64,000 bases of DNA from positions 248,001 to 312,000 of the forward strand of contig NZ_JAMYJR010000027.1 of the NCBI RefSeq assembly GCF_024137025.1, given 5' to 3'. This document shows, one piece after another, positions 1 to 7,882 of this stretch. A model generated the notes under the pieces. The model was not told where the DNA came from, ran no database searches, and saw only the letters and a program-made list of their open reading frames with translations. Positions within the stretch are counted from its first letter, which is position 1; every line of letters starts with the position of its first letter. The stretch is from Paractinoplanes aksuensis. Its GTDB lineage: Bacteria > Actinomycetota > Actinomycetes > Mycobacteriales > Micromonosporaceae. The translations under genes were made by a program, and so were the position numbers.

Positions 1-2
1 CA

Positions 3-626
3 CAGCGTGACGGCGCGGGCGTTGAGGCTGAACTGGTCGCGGATGCCGGCCAGGAATGTGGCGTCGTCGATTGTGCGGCGGACGCCGAGGACCTTGCCGA
101 CGGTGGGGTGGCCACCGCCGACGACGACCTGCTCGGCGCGATCCTGTGGCTGTTGCGTCTGGTCGAGCGGCCGCGCGACTTCGCCGTCCTCTCCCCCGGT
201 CTCGAGCGCGAGATCCACTGGCGGCTGCTCACCGGGCCGCCGGGTGGGCTGGTGCGGCAGGTGGGGCGGGCCGACGAGCGCTTCACGATCGCCCGCCGGG
301 CCGCGCGCTGGCTCGAGGACCACTATGATCGGGCCGTCCGGGCCGACGACCTGGCCCGGCACGTGGGGGTCAGCGTGGCCACGCTCAACCGGCACTTCCG
401 GGCGGCCACCATGATGAGCCCGGTGCAGTACCAGAAGCAGTTGCGCCTGCAGGAGGCCCGGATCCGGCTCGCGGCCGCCCCCGGTGACGTGGCCGGGGTC
501 GGTCACGCGGTCGGCTACGGCGGCATGTCGCAGTTCAGCCGCGAGTACCGCCGCCTGTTCGGCGTGCCCCCGAGCGAGGACGTCAGCGACCGTACGCCTC
601 GAGCAGCCGCAGCCAGACCTCGTTGA
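3..626 (+). CDS. AraC-family transcriptional regulator, 3' part
   Basis: The reading frame is open to the left edge, so the start lies outside the window. What is visible is the end of an AraC N-terminal ligand domain (PF06719-like; 'EREIHWRLLTGP' is typical) followed by two C-terminal helix-turn-helix units: 'LARHVGVSVATLNRHFRA' then 'SPVQYQKQLRLQEARI' and 'AVGYGGMSQFSREYRRLFG'. It should be a one-component DNA-binding regulator. It is convergent with the downstream oxidoreductase and the two coding ends overlap by 44 bp; whether it regulates that gene is not shown by the sequence. Confidence 0.85.
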   Translation, partial: QRDGAGVEAELVADAGQECGVVDCAADAEDLADGGVATADDDLLGAILWLLRLVERPRDFAVLSPGLEREIHWRLLTGPPGGLVRQVGRADERFTIARRAARWLEDHYDRAVRADDLARHVGVSVATLNRHFRAATMMSPVQYQKQLRLQEARIRLAAAPGDVAGVGHAVGYGGMSQFSREYRRLFGVPPSEDVSDRTPRAAAARPR

Positions 627-1989
627 CCGTGGGGAAGGCGGGGACGGCGTGCCACAGCCGCTCCATCGGCACCTCGCCGACGACGGCGATCGTGGCCGCG
701 TGGATCAGCTCGGCCACGTCCGGCCCGACCAGGGTGAAACCGACGATCACGCGACGGTCCTCGTCGACCACCATCCGGGCCTGACCCTGGTAGCCCTCGG
801 CGTGCAGCACCGAACCGGCGACCGCGCCCAGATCAAAATCGATCACCCGCGTACGCAACCCCGCCTGCTCGGCCGCGGCCGCGGTCAGCCCGACCGACGC
901 CACCTCGGGGTCGGTGAACACGACCTGCGGCACCGCCCGCTCGTCGGCCGTCACCGCGTGCCGCCCCCACGGACCGGTCTCGGTCTTCTCCCCCTGGGCC
1001 CGGGCCACGATCGCGTCGCCCAGCGCGCGGGCCTGGTACTTGCCCTGGTGGGTCAGCAGCACCCGCCGGTTCACGTCGCCCGCGGCGTACAGCCAGTCGC
1101 CGGCGCCCTCGACCCGCAGCGCGTCGTCGACCGTGAGCCAGGAGCCCGGCTTCAGGCCGATGGCGTCGAGGCCGATGTCCTGCGTGTTGGGCGTACGCCC
1201 GATGGCGACCAGAAGTTCGTCGGCCTCGACGGTGTCGCCGTCGGCCAGCGTGAGGTGCACGGTCCCGGACTCGTCGCGCGTCACCGACACGGCCTCGGCC
1301 CCGACCCGTACGTCCACACCGGACTCCCGCAGGGCCTGGGTCACCCGCTCACCGGCGAAAGGCTCGGCCTGGTGCAGGACGCCGTCGCGGGCCAGCATGG
1401 TGACTTCGGCGCCGAGGCTCGAATAGGCGGTAGCCATCTCCGAAGCGACGACGCCACCGCCGATGACAGCCAGCCGGCGGGGAACCGCGCTCGCCGCGGC
1501 CGCCTCCCGGCTCGTCCACGGCTCAGCCTCACGCAGACCCTCGATGTCGGGGACGAGCGCGCCGGAGCCGGTCGCGACGACCACCGCGTGCCGCGCGGTC
1601 AGGGTTGTCCCGGCCACCTCGACGACGCGCTCCGAGACGATCCGGCCCTGACCCCGGTACAGCTTGATCCCAGCCGATTCCAGCCAGGCGACCTGACCGT
1701 CATCCTTCCAGTTCGAGGCGAACGAATCCCGGCGGGCGAGCACAGCCGCCGCATCAAGATTTCCCGTGACCGCCTCGCGGGCCCCGGCGACGTTCCGGGC
1801 CGCTCGCAGAGCCCCGGCGCTGCGCAGCAACGCTTTGGTCGGCATGCAGGCCCAGTAGGAACACTCACCCCCGACCAGCTCCCGCTCGACAATGGCCGCC
1901 GTGAGGCCACCATGCACCAGCCGATCGGCGATGTTCTCCCCCACCGGCCCGGCCCCGATCACAACAACGTCGTACGTGGTTTCGCGCAT
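583..1989 (-). CDS. FAD-dependent pyridine nucleotide-disulphide oxidoreductase
   Basis: A 468-residue class I pyridine nucleotide-disulphide oxidoreductase of the mercuric reductase/dihydrolipoamide dehydrogenase type. It has the N-terminal FAD-binding 'VVVIGAGPVGENIA', the redox-active pair C-x4-C in 'GGECSYWACMPTK', a second dinucleotide fold 'LAVIGGGVVASEMA', the FAD motif 'LYAAGDVN' and the C-terminal His-x4-Pro-type active-site region 'WHAVPAFPTVNE'. There is no N-terminal heavy-metal domain, so mercury reduction is not supported; the disulphide or quinone-like substrate is unknown. I chose ATG 1989 (preceded by GAGAGGG) over longer in-frame starts, because the extension runs into a tandem repeat. 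Confidence 0.88.
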   Translation of the reverse strand: MRETTYDVVVIGAGPVGENIADRLVHGGLTAAIVERELVGGECSYWACMPTKALLRSAGALRAARNVAGAREAVTGNLDAAAVLARRDSFASNWKDDGQVAWLESAGIKLYRGQGRIVSERVVEVAGTTLTARHAVVVATGSGALVPDIEGLREAEPWTSREAAAASAVPRRLAVIGGGVVASEMATAYSSLGAEVTMLARDGVLHQAEPFAGERVTQALRESGVDVRVGAEAVSVTRDESGTVHLTLADGDTVEADELLVAIGRTPNTQDIGLDAIGLKPGSWLTVDDALRVEGAGDWLYAAGDVNRRVLLTHQGKYQARALGDAIVARAQGEKTETGPWGRHAVTADERAVPQVVFTDPEVASVGLTAAAAEQAGLRTRVIDFDLGAVAGSVLHAEGYQGQARMVVDEDRRVIVGFTLVGPDVAELIHAATIAVVGEVPMERLWHAVPAFPTVNEVWLRLLEAYGR

Positions 1990-2283
1990 GTCAGTGCCCT
2001 CTCGCATTGTCTCCAGCGCCGCAGCCGCACCGTCCGCGGCGTCACTAATGTCAGTTGCCCTTCGCGGCCCGGCCTCCGGGGGCCGAGCCGTCGCCGGCAG
2101 CACCCACCTCGATTGCCCTTCGCAGCGCGGCCGAGCCATCGCCAACAGCGCTCAGGTCAGCCGCCCTACGCAGCGCGGCCGAGCTGTCCACGGCGTCGCT
2201 CATGTCAGCCTTCGCGGCGCGACCGAGCCATCCGCGGTGCCGCTCGTGTCAGTTGGCCTTCGCGGCGCGGCCGAGGCGGATGG
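1990..2283. repeat. Degenerate ~48-bp tandem repeat derived from a gene 3' end
   Basis: Five to six imperfect units of about 44-60 bp start near 2248, 2204, 2156, 2109, 2050 and 1990. On the plus strand most units hold GTCAG, CTTCGC and GCGCGGCCGAG. The first unit (2248 on) is the 3' end and stop region of the DUF308-like gene read on the minus strand (…GRAAKAN stop), and the other units look like decayed copies of that tail; one still ends 'AAKGN' stop. Two full units together would encode a small repetitive 50-residue frame (2051-2203, minus) that I do not call as a gene. Confidence 0.7.
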
Positions 2284-2806
2284 CGGCGATGAGGAAGAAG
2301 ATGGCGCCGGGGATGGCGTAGCCGACCGCATTAGTGATCGCGGGGTCGGCCGCGGAGGCACCGGCGATGAACGACCCGCCGGCCAGCACGGAGAGGCCAC
2401 CGCTGAAGATCATCGGCCACTGGCCGCCCATCTTGCGGCGGGTCACTCCGACAAACAGCTGGACCAGACCGGCCACGACGGCCCAGGCGCCCCACACCCG
2501 CAGCACGGCCGGGATGCCGGAGGAACCGGCGACGGCCAGCCCGGCCGCGGCGAGCAGGCTGACCACGACGTTCACGTAAAGCAGCACCGGCGACCCGGAG
2601 GACCGCGAGGCGCGGGCGTCGATGATCGCGGCCGCCACGTCGACCAGCGGGTAGATCACCAGGAGCGCGGTGGTGACCGCGGTCAGCTCGTCGGCAACCG
2701 CGAACGTGATGCCGGCCCAGACGACGGCGAAGGCGGCCCGCGCGAAGTACAGCCGCCGCAAGGCGGCCGCCGTAGTCGAGATGCCGGTGGCGGCGAAAGT
2801 AGTCAT
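2249..2806 (-). CDS. Small polytopic membrane protein, DUF308/HdeD-like
   Basis: A 185-residue protein that is almost entirely hydrophobic, with about six membrane segments (for example 'AAFAVVWAGITFAVADELT' and 'GYAIPGAIFFLIAAIRLG'), resembling the DUF308/HdeD-like group. No catalytic motif is visible and the function is unknown. Start ATG 2806 is preceded by AAAGGA. Its promoter region carries two copies of a GAACGTTC operator (2820-2837 and 2871-2890) around a TTGACT -35 box, the same layout as at the EthD-like gene, which suggests one repressor controls both. Confidence 0.75.
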   Translation of the reverse strand: MTTFAATGISTTAAALRRLYFARAAFAVVWAGITFAVADELTAVTTALLVIYPLVDVAAAIIDARASRSSGSPVLLYVNVVVSLLAAAGLAVAGSSGIPAVLRVWGAWAVVAGLVQLFVGVTRRKMGGQWPMIFSGGLSVLAGGSFIAGASAADPAITNAVGYAIPGAIFFLIAAIRLGRAAKAN

Positions 2807-2819
2807 AGCAATCCTTTGG

Positions 2820-2837
2820 AAGAACGAACGTTCTGTC
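2820..2837. promoter_or_regulatory. GAACGTTC operator, start-proximal copy (site 1)
   Basis: Reads AGAACGAACGTTCTGTC around a GAACGTTC core at 2826-2833. It lies 20-31 bp upstream of the ATG of the minus-strand membrane gene, at the expected transcription start. Almost identical to the site at 3474-3493. Confidence 0.6.
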
Positions 2838-2845
2838 GCCACTCA

Positions 2846-2890
2846 CCATGACCGCCCCACTCGGGCGAAGTCAAGACCGAACGTTCTATC
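2846..2890 (-). promoter_or_regulatory. Promoter with GAACGTTC operator over the -35 (site 2)
   Basis: On the minus strand a TTGACT -35 (2874-2869) sits 17-18 bp from a weak -10 (TCATGG/CATGGT, 2851-2845). Directly upstream is the operator core GAACGTTC at 2879-2886, in the context AGACCGAACGTTCTA. The core-to-core distance to site 1 is 53 bp. Confidence 0.5.
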
Positions 2891-2960
2891 CGTCAAATTT
2901 GTCACACGGGAGTCGGCCCAACTCGCCACGTGGAGCTCTGCCGAACTCGTTCCGACCAGG

Positions 2961-3146
2961 CTTGGGGATCTCGACCCGGCCCGCGCGGCCGCCGCCGTCC
3001 TGCGGATCATCGACAGCCCGCAGCCGCCCGGCCACCTCGTTCTCGGCTCGGACGTGCTGCGGGTCGTCCGGGCCGCCCGCGCCGCCGTCGACCGCGACAT
3101 CGACGGTTGGGCGGAGCTGTCCCGCTCCACCGACGATCCACGGTGA
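2961..3146 (+). pseudogene. Relic of a short-chain dehydrogenase (C-terminal tail only)
   Basis: About 60 codons in frame resemble the extreme C-terminus of classical SDR oxidoreductases: 'DPARAAAAVLRIIDSP', 'HLVLGSDVLRVVRAAR' and 'WAELSRSTD' follow each other as in intact family members. The Rossmann fold with the TGxxxGxG motif and the YxxxK catalytic residues are absent upstream, where the DUF308-like gene's promoter begins. I read it as the remnant left by a deletion, not as an expressed protein. Confidence 0.65.
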
Positions 3147-3150
3147 CCGG

Positions 3151-3453
3151 CTACCCCTCGATCTCCGAGAACAGACCCTTGAACGGCACCTCAGTCCCGA
3201 TGAGGCCGCCGAAGACAGCGCCGGCGACCGGCGTGGCGACCGCGGCCGAGGCGTCCTCGTAGCTGTCGAAGTACAGGTCGAGCGTGCGGTAGGCCGGGGT
3301 CGCCGTGCCGTCCTCCTTCGGCCACACCTTGGCCGACTCGATCCGCCGGACCCTGGGGAACGTTCCCGCGGCCGACTTCACCCCGGCGTAGACCTTCTCG
3401 AACTCGTCCGGGTTCCCGGGGTTGTCGATGACCAGCGTGATCTTGGTGGGCAT
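3151..3453 (-). CDS. EthD-like small protein (dimeric alpha/beta barrel)
   Basis: A 100-residue protein beginning 'MPTKITLVIDNPGNPDEFE', with the compact ferredoxin-like pattern of EthD-type dimeric alpha/beta-barrel proteins. EthD proteins accompany oxidative degradation systems, but their exact activity is unclear and no substrate can be named here. Start ATG 3453 has a strong GGAGGAGG six bases upstream. The promoter has a TTGACG -35, 17 bp, TAGCGT -10, framed by two GAACGTTC operators, so repression by a TetR-like protein encoded elsewhere is likely. Confidence 0.75.
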   Translation of the reverse strand: MPTKITLVIDNPGNPDEFEKVYAGVKSAAGTFPRVRRIESAKVWPKEDGTATPAYRTLDLYFDSYEDASAAVATPVAGAVFGGLIGTEVPFKGLFSEIEG

Positions 3454-3473
3454 GGTGGCCTCCTCCGCGTAAT

Positions 3474-3546
3474 ACAGAACGAACGTTCTGTCTGAGGCGA
3501 CGCTAGCCGGTCGGTAGAACAGCGTCAAGACCGAACGTTCTACCTC
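3474..3546 (-). promoter_or_regulatory. Promoter with paired GAACGTTC operators (sites 3 and 4)
   Basis: Minus-strand promoter of the EthD-like gene: TTGACG (3528-3523), 17 bp, TAGCGT (3505-3500). Site 3 (core 3481-3488) has arms ACAGAAC and GTTCTGT and covers the transcription start. Site 4 (core 3533-3540, context AGACCGAACGTTCTA) abuts the -35 and overlaps the stop of the DUF4188 relic. Core spacing is 52 bp, matching the 53 bp at the neighbouring promoter. Confidence 0.6.
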
Positions 3547-4063
3547 ACGGGACGAAGCGACCAGTACAGCTCGTCCTCGCTGAGAACCGGCGCGGTGTCC
3601 TCGTGCGGGCGGCCGACCCGGGCCGCCGACCCGAACATCGCGCCGCGGGCCGGTTGCACGGAGGCGAAGGCGGCGAACCCCTTCGGCTCGGGAATGTCGT
3701 CGTAGACCGCTTCCATCCCGCCCCGGAGCAGGTAGGTCTCGTGCCAGAAGCCGGTGCCGCCGCTGTCCCGCAGGAAGTCCCGCCACCACAGGCGATGCGG
3801 CTCCGACCGGGCCCAGGCCGGCAACGAGGGCAGATCCCGCCAGTCTGGCGGATCCCCACGTGCATCGGGAACAGCGACCAGAGCAACGACTCGTGCCGCA
3901 GCAGCCCGTCGGGCCGGTCGTCGGCCGACCTCCCGATCTGCGGGCCGTACCCCAGCAGGGTGCGCAGCCCGTAGAGCCGGTTCACACGCATCCCCGGGTA
4001 GACGACGGTCAGGTCGGGATAGAACGACAGATCGACGGCCTGCCGATTGACGCGGGTCGTCAT
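3540..4063 (-). pseudogene. Frameshifted DUF4188-family gene
   Basis: The 5' part (from ATG 4063, with GGGAGG upstream) reads 'VVYPGMRVNRLYGLRTLLG' and ends in frame near 'FPMHVGIRQ'; the 3' part continues in another frame as 'WARSEPHRLWWRDFLRDSG', 'GFWHETYLLRGGMEAVYDD' and ends at 3540. Both halves match one DUF4188 (monooxygenase-like) protein. The break is at 3844/3845: the expected CAG-TAC-TGG (Gln-Tyr-Trp) reads CAG-AC-TGG, a loss of one base. Restoring it gives about 174 codons. A true mutation or a sequencing error would look the same. Confidence 0.75.
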
Positions 4064-4141
4064 GGGACCTCCCTTCACCATTTCCGGGTCAGGCTGGGCG
4101 CCGGACCTGACCGCGCACTTGACGGTTTCTGGATCCGGGCC

Positions 4142-5008
4142 TCACCACGTCGGACCGGACCGCAGCAGAGACTCGCGGACCAGGGCCGGATGGGTTCCGG
4201 CGAGTACGGGCGACCGCTGCACCAGGAAGCCGGTGTTGATCGGCGGGTCGTCGGGGTCGCGCAACAGGATCAGCGTGCCCGACGCCAGCTCGGCCTCGCA
4301 CAGGTAGCGCGGCAGCACCGACCATCCGGCCCCGGCGACCACGGCGGCCAGCACCCCGCGCAGGTCGGGGATCACCACGGCCGGGCGCAGGGTCAGGCGG
4401 CGGCCGAACACGTGGCGCCAGTAGCGGCGGACGATCGGCACATCCTCGGCGTACGCGATCAGGGGCGCTGTCTCGACATCGAGCGGCCCGGCCGCGACCA
4501 GCACGAACTCCTCGTCGGTGAGCGGCGTGGCCGACAGCGTGCGGCCCCGGGGTCGTACCGGGGAAACGAGCAGGTCGAAACGGCCCTGCCGCAAACCCTC
4601 GAGCAGGTCGTCGGCCAGCCCGGTGGTGATCCGCAGGCGGACGCCGCGGGCCACCAATGAGGCCAGACCGGGCAGCACCCGTACGGCCATCAGCTCGGCC
4701 GGCCCGGCCAGGTGCACGGGTTCCGGCGGTGCTGACGGGGTCGAACCGGCCAGAGCCAGCGCCAGGTCGTCGAGCGGCGCCGCGACCCGGGCGGCCAGGT
4801 CGTCGGCGACCGTAGTCGGGCGGACACCGCGCGCCACCCGGTCGAACAACTGACGCCCGGACTGCTGCTCCAGCGCCTGGATCTGACTGGTGACCGTGGA
4901 CTGTGACAGACCCACGGCGCGAGCGCCTGCCGTTATCGAGCCGGCCCGGTAGACAGCCAGGAAGGTGCGGAGCTGGTCGAGGCTGCCATCGGAAATGCGA
5001 TCGGCCAT
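4142..5008 (-). CDS. LysR-family transcriptional regulator
   Basis: A 288-residue LysR-type regulator. The N-terminal winged helix is clear ('LRTFLAVYRAGSITAGARA', 'LSQSTVTSQIQALEQQSG'), followed by a two-lobed effector-binding domain. ATG 5008 is chosen because the canonical N-terminus 'MADRISDGSLDQLRTF' follows; the 23-residue extension is not family-like. It is divergent from the DJ-1/PfpI gene with 81 bp between the starts, the usual arrangement in which a LysR protein regulates both itself and the neighbour. The effector is unknown. Confidence 0.88.
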   Translation of the reverse strand: MADRISDGSLDQLRTFLAVYRAGSITAGARAVGLSQSTVTSQIQALEQQSGRQLFDRVARGVRPTTVADDLAARVAAPLDDLALALAGSTPSAPPEPVHLAGPAELMAVRVLPGLASLVARGVRLRITTGLADDLLEGLRQGRFDLLVSPVRPRGRTLSATPLTDEEFVLVAAGPLDVETAPLIAYAEDVPIVRRYWRHVFGRRLTLRPAVVIPDLRGVLAAVVAGAGWSVLPRYLCEAELASGTLILLRDPDDPPINTGFLVQRSPVLAGTHPALVRESLLRSGPTW

Positions 5009-5089
5009 ACCGACAATTCTATTGGGAACCCGATGCTCCCCCGGCCTACGGTTGCCGTTGTCAACCACGACCAGCACGGGAGATCAACC

Positions 5090-5725
5090 ATGGCCGGCAT
5101 TTTGTTCGTGATGAGCGCCAGCGACCACTGGACCCTGAACGACGGCACCCGGCACCCCACCGGCTTCTGGGCCGAGGAGTTCGCCGAGCCGTTCCGCGCG
5201 CTGACCGAGGCCGGGCACACCGTCGACGTCGCCACTCCGGGCGGGGTGACCCCGGTCGTCGACCAGGGCAGCCTCGACGGCGCCGCGGCCCCGGCTGTTC
5301 CGGCCGCGCTCCGGCTCGAGGACGTCGACCTGGACTCGTACGCCGCGGTCTTCTACCCAGGTGGGCACGCGCCCATGGAAGACCTGGCCCGGGACGCCGC
5401 CTCGGCCGCTCTGCTCGGGAAGGCGCTGGCGGCCGGCAAGCCCGTCGCCCTGGTCTGCCACGGCGTGGCCGCGTTGCTGCCGGTCGACCGCGAGCTGGTC
5501 GCCGGCCGTCGCGTCACCGGGTTCAGCAACGAGGAGGAGGGCCTGGCCGGGCTGGCCCCCAAGGCGCCCTGGCTGCTCGAGGACAGGCTGGTCGCGCTCG
5601 GCGCCGATTACAGCGCGGGCGAGGCGTTCAAGCCGAACGTCGTCGTCGACGGCCCGCTGATCACCGGCCAGAACCCGGCCTCGTCGGCGGCGACCGCGGC
5701 CGAGCTGCTCAAAGCTGTGAAATAA
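5090..5725 (+). CDS. DJ-1/PfpI-family type 1 glutamine amidotransferase-like protein
   Basis: A 211-residue protein of the DJ-1/PfpI/Hsp31 group. It contains the nucleophile elbow 'ALVCHGVAAL' (Cys followed by His), an upstream 'FYPGGHAPMED' loop and the Glu of 'WAEEFAEPF', the three elements expected for the Cys-His-Glu/Asp centre. Related proteins act as glyoxalase III-like or protein-repair enzymes; which reaction applies here cannot be read from sequence. GGGAG precedes ATG 5090. It is divergent from the LysR gene, its likely regulator, and its 3' end overlaps the next minus-strand gene by 17 bp. Confidence 0.85.
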   Translation: MAGILFVMSASDHWTLNDGTRHPTGFWAEEFAEPFRALTEAGHTVDVATPGGVTPVVDQGSLDGAAAPAVPAALRLEDVDLDSYAAVFYPGGHAPMEDLARDAASAALLGKALAAGKPVALVCHGVAALLPVDRELVAGRRVTGFSNEEEGLAGLAPKAPWLLEDRLVALGADYSAGEAFKPNVVVDGPLITGQNPASSAATAAELLKAVK

Positions 5726-6575
5726 GGCGGCTCAACCGGCGGCACCGGTCGGTCAGCACGGTCCACTGCTCGTCGGAGCCGCCCGCGCTGTCGGCCGCGG
5801 TGATCTCGGCCAGCAGGCCGGCGTAGTCGGCCGCGTACTGCCGGATCTTGCGGTCGGCCTTCGACCGCCGTTTGCGGGGCCGCCGGTCGAGGTCGATGAT
5901 CTGCTGCGCGAGGGTGGCCGAGGCCGCGCTCAGGGTGCTGCGGCGGTCGGCGGCCTCCTGCCGGCGGGTTCGCCGGGCCTCGGCCGTGCGCGCGGCGCGC
6001 CGGCCGCCGATCCACACCGCGGCCGCCCCGCCGATCACGCCGGTGAAGGCGGCCGCCGCCAGCAGGTAGCGGGGCAGCGAGGGGCTGATGGTGCGGCCGC
6101 CGTCGGGCACCGTGCCCGCCCGCACGAGCCGGTCGTAGTTGATGGCGATGACCTTGAGGGCCTCCAGCGGGCGGTCGGCCACCGCGTCGATGCCGCCGCC
6201 GATGGTCGTCTCGGCCACGGCCGCGCGCCCGAAGTTCTCGTCGTCGCGGTCCGGCAGCCAGGCGCAGCCGTACCGGTCGAACCCGCCCTCGCCGTCGGGC
6301 TTGACGGCCAGCACGACCGTGCCCTCGGCCGCCCGTTCGGTGCTGCGGCAGCTGTCGCGCAGGTCGGCGCCGGGTTCGAGCAGCAGCACCACGACCCGGC
6401 GGTTGCCGAGGATCCGCTCGGCCGCCGCCCGGTCCAGGTCGTAGCCGGGCGCGGCATAGACCGAGGAGCTGCGGACCGTACGGGAAACCGGGTCGTCGAA
6501 GAGGCCGCCGGCCCACAGAGCCCAGCCCGCGAGCACCAGGCAGCCGAGCACGGCCAGGCCGAACAATCGCCTCAC
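5709..6575 (-). CDS. Membrane protein of unknown function, third gene of a coupled cluster
   Basis: A 288-residue protein not recognised beyond its layout: an N-terminal membrane segment ('LFGLAVLGCLVLAGWALWA'), an extracytoplasmic domain with two cysteines, a second membrane segment ('YLLAAAAFTGVIGGAAAVWI') and a basic, coiled-coil-like cytoplasmic tail with 'RRPRKRRSKADRK'. The start is GTG 6575, which overlaps the preceding gene's stop as GTGA, so translation is probably coupled. The layout mirrors that of the preceding gene (membrane-outside-membrane-inside), suggesting that the two products work together. Confidence 0.6.
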   Translation of the reverse strand: MRRLFGLAVLGCLVLAGWALWAGGLFDDPVSRTVRSSSVYAAPGYDLDRAAAERILGNRRVVVLLLEPGADLRDSCRSTERAAEGTVVLAVKPDGEGGFDRYGCAWLPDRDDENFGRAAVAETTIGGGIDAVADRPLEALKVIAINYDRLVRAGTVPDGGRTISPSLPRYLLAAAAFTGVIGGAAAVWIGGRRAARTAEARRTRRQEAADRRSTLSAASATLAQQIIDLDRRPRKRRSKADRKIRQYAADYAGLLAEITAADSAGGSDEQWTVLTDRCRRLSRLISQL

Positions 6576-7882
6576 GACGGTCCGCCCCGCAGGTACTCGC
6601 CGGGCCGATAGCCCGGGTAGGGCAGGCCGCGGCCGACCTCGTCCAGTTCGGCCTCCGCGGCGTTCAACAGGCTCTGCACGTGCCGGTCGGGCAGCTTCTC
6701 CTCGATCGCGCTGCGGGCGGCGGTCAGCTGGGTGATGCCGCGGGTGAGGGCCGGATCGGTGGCGCGGCCGGTCAGGGCCGACTGCTCGACCGCCAGCGCG
6801 GCCAGCGCGGCCAGCCGGGCCGGCGCCGCGGTCGGCCGGCGACGGCTGGTGGGCCGGGCCGCGGGACGCACCGACAGCAGCAGGAACACCAGCACGCAGA
6901 CGGCGAACAGCCAGGGCAGGGCGGGCAGGCCGACCCGCAACGGATCGAACGGGACGTACGGCAGCGGGCGGTCGAACAGGCCGGCGTACCGGACGTCGGT
7001 GACCCGGTTGAGGTAGGCGTTGAGGATGTTGCGCTGCGGATAGGCGTAGCGGCTGATCCGGTCGCCGCTCTGCGCGTAGAAGGTGACCGCGACCAGCTCG
7101 GCGAAGTCGGCTGCCTGGGGGCCGGTGTACTCGATCCAGTCGCCGTACATCACCAGGATCGGGGTGTCCGGAAAGACCTTTTCGAGCGCGCGGCCGTAGT
7201 GCGGGAGCGGTTTACCGTACGGCTGACGGGCCAGAGTCACCACCAGCGGTGACCGGCCCGGGAAGGCGGACACGGCGCCGGGCCCGGTGTACGGCCCGCT
7301 CTTACGCAAGTCAGCCAACACCGGGGCCAGCTCGGCCGCGGTCGGTTCGCGCCATCCCGGGTCGACGGGCGGCGCGGCCGGGGCGTCCACCTTCCGGATG
7401 GCGGAGATCAGGGCGACCAGGGCGGCGGTCACGTCACCGGTGGCGAACTGGGCCCGCCACTCCCCCAGCTGATCCGCCGTCGACTGGTAGAGACCGCCGG
7501 TGACCTGGGTGCCGATCACCCGTACGGTGGCCGCCTTGACCTCGCGGACCCGGGTGCGCTCGGCCTCGTCCAGCCCCGGCGGGGCGACGATGATCCGGAT
7601 GTCGGGGGCGTTCCCGATGGCGGCCCGCACGCGTTGCTCGTCCCAGTGCGCCACCGCGCCCGGCAGCCGCACCACCGGCTGGGCGCTGACCAGCGCGGTC
7701 ATCTCGGCGGTCGAGGGCACGGTGGCCGTACCGAGCTCGCCGGCCGACCCCTCGGTGACGGTGTTGCCCGAACTGGGCGACTGCCCGTAGCTCACCGTCA
7801 CGCTCTGCCGCTGCGCGACCAGGAACACGACGAACACCACGGCCGCCGCACCCAGGGCGATCCAGCGCAGCCAGCCCCTCAC
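6572..7882 (-). CDS. Membrane protein of unknown function, second gene of a coupled cluster
   Basis: A 436-residue protein from GTG 7882, which forms a GTGA overlap with the preceding small gene; longer in-frame starts run through that gene and are rejected. It has an N-terminal membrane anchor ('WIALGAAAVVFVVFLVAQ'), a ~260-residue extracytoplasmic domain, a second membrane segment ('LPWLFAVCVLVFLLLSV') and an Ala/Arg-rich helical cytoplasmic tail. No family is recognised. Confidence 0.6.
   Translation of the reverse strand: MRGWLRWIALGAAAVVFVVFLVAQRQSVTVSYGQSPSSGNTVTEGSAGELGTATVPSTAEMTALVSAQPVVRLPGAVAHWDEQRVRAAIGNAPDIRIIVAPPGLDEAERTRVREVKAATVRVIGTQVTGGLYQSTADQLGEWRAQFATGDVTAALVALISAIRKVDAPAAPPVDPGWREPTAAELAPVLADLRKSGPYTGPGAVSAFPGRSPLVVTLARQPYGKPLPHYGRALEKVFPDTPILVMYGDWIEYTGPQAADFAELVAVTFYAQSGDRISRYAYPQRNILNAYLNRVTDVRYAGLFDRPLPYVPFDPLRVGLPALPWLFAVCVLVFLLLSVRPAARPTSRRRPTAAPARLAALAALAVEQSALTGRATDPALTRGITQLTAARSAIEEKLPDRHVQSLLNAAEAELDEVGRGLPYPGYRPGEYLRGGPS

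Noticed and set aside
583..1989. Mercuric reductase
   Set aside because: The catalytic core is of that superfamily, but there is no metal-binding N-terminal domain or terminal vicinal cysteines, and no mer genes nearby.
2051..2203. 50-codon minus-strand frame with repeated DGSAALRRA-like units
   Set aside because: It lies wholly inside the degenerate tandem repeat and has no convincing ribosome-binding site; the frame is kept because the unit length is near a multiple of three.
4142..5077. Longer LysR start at 5077
   Set aside because: The additional residues are not LysR-like and would cover the divergent promoter; ATG 5008 fits the family.
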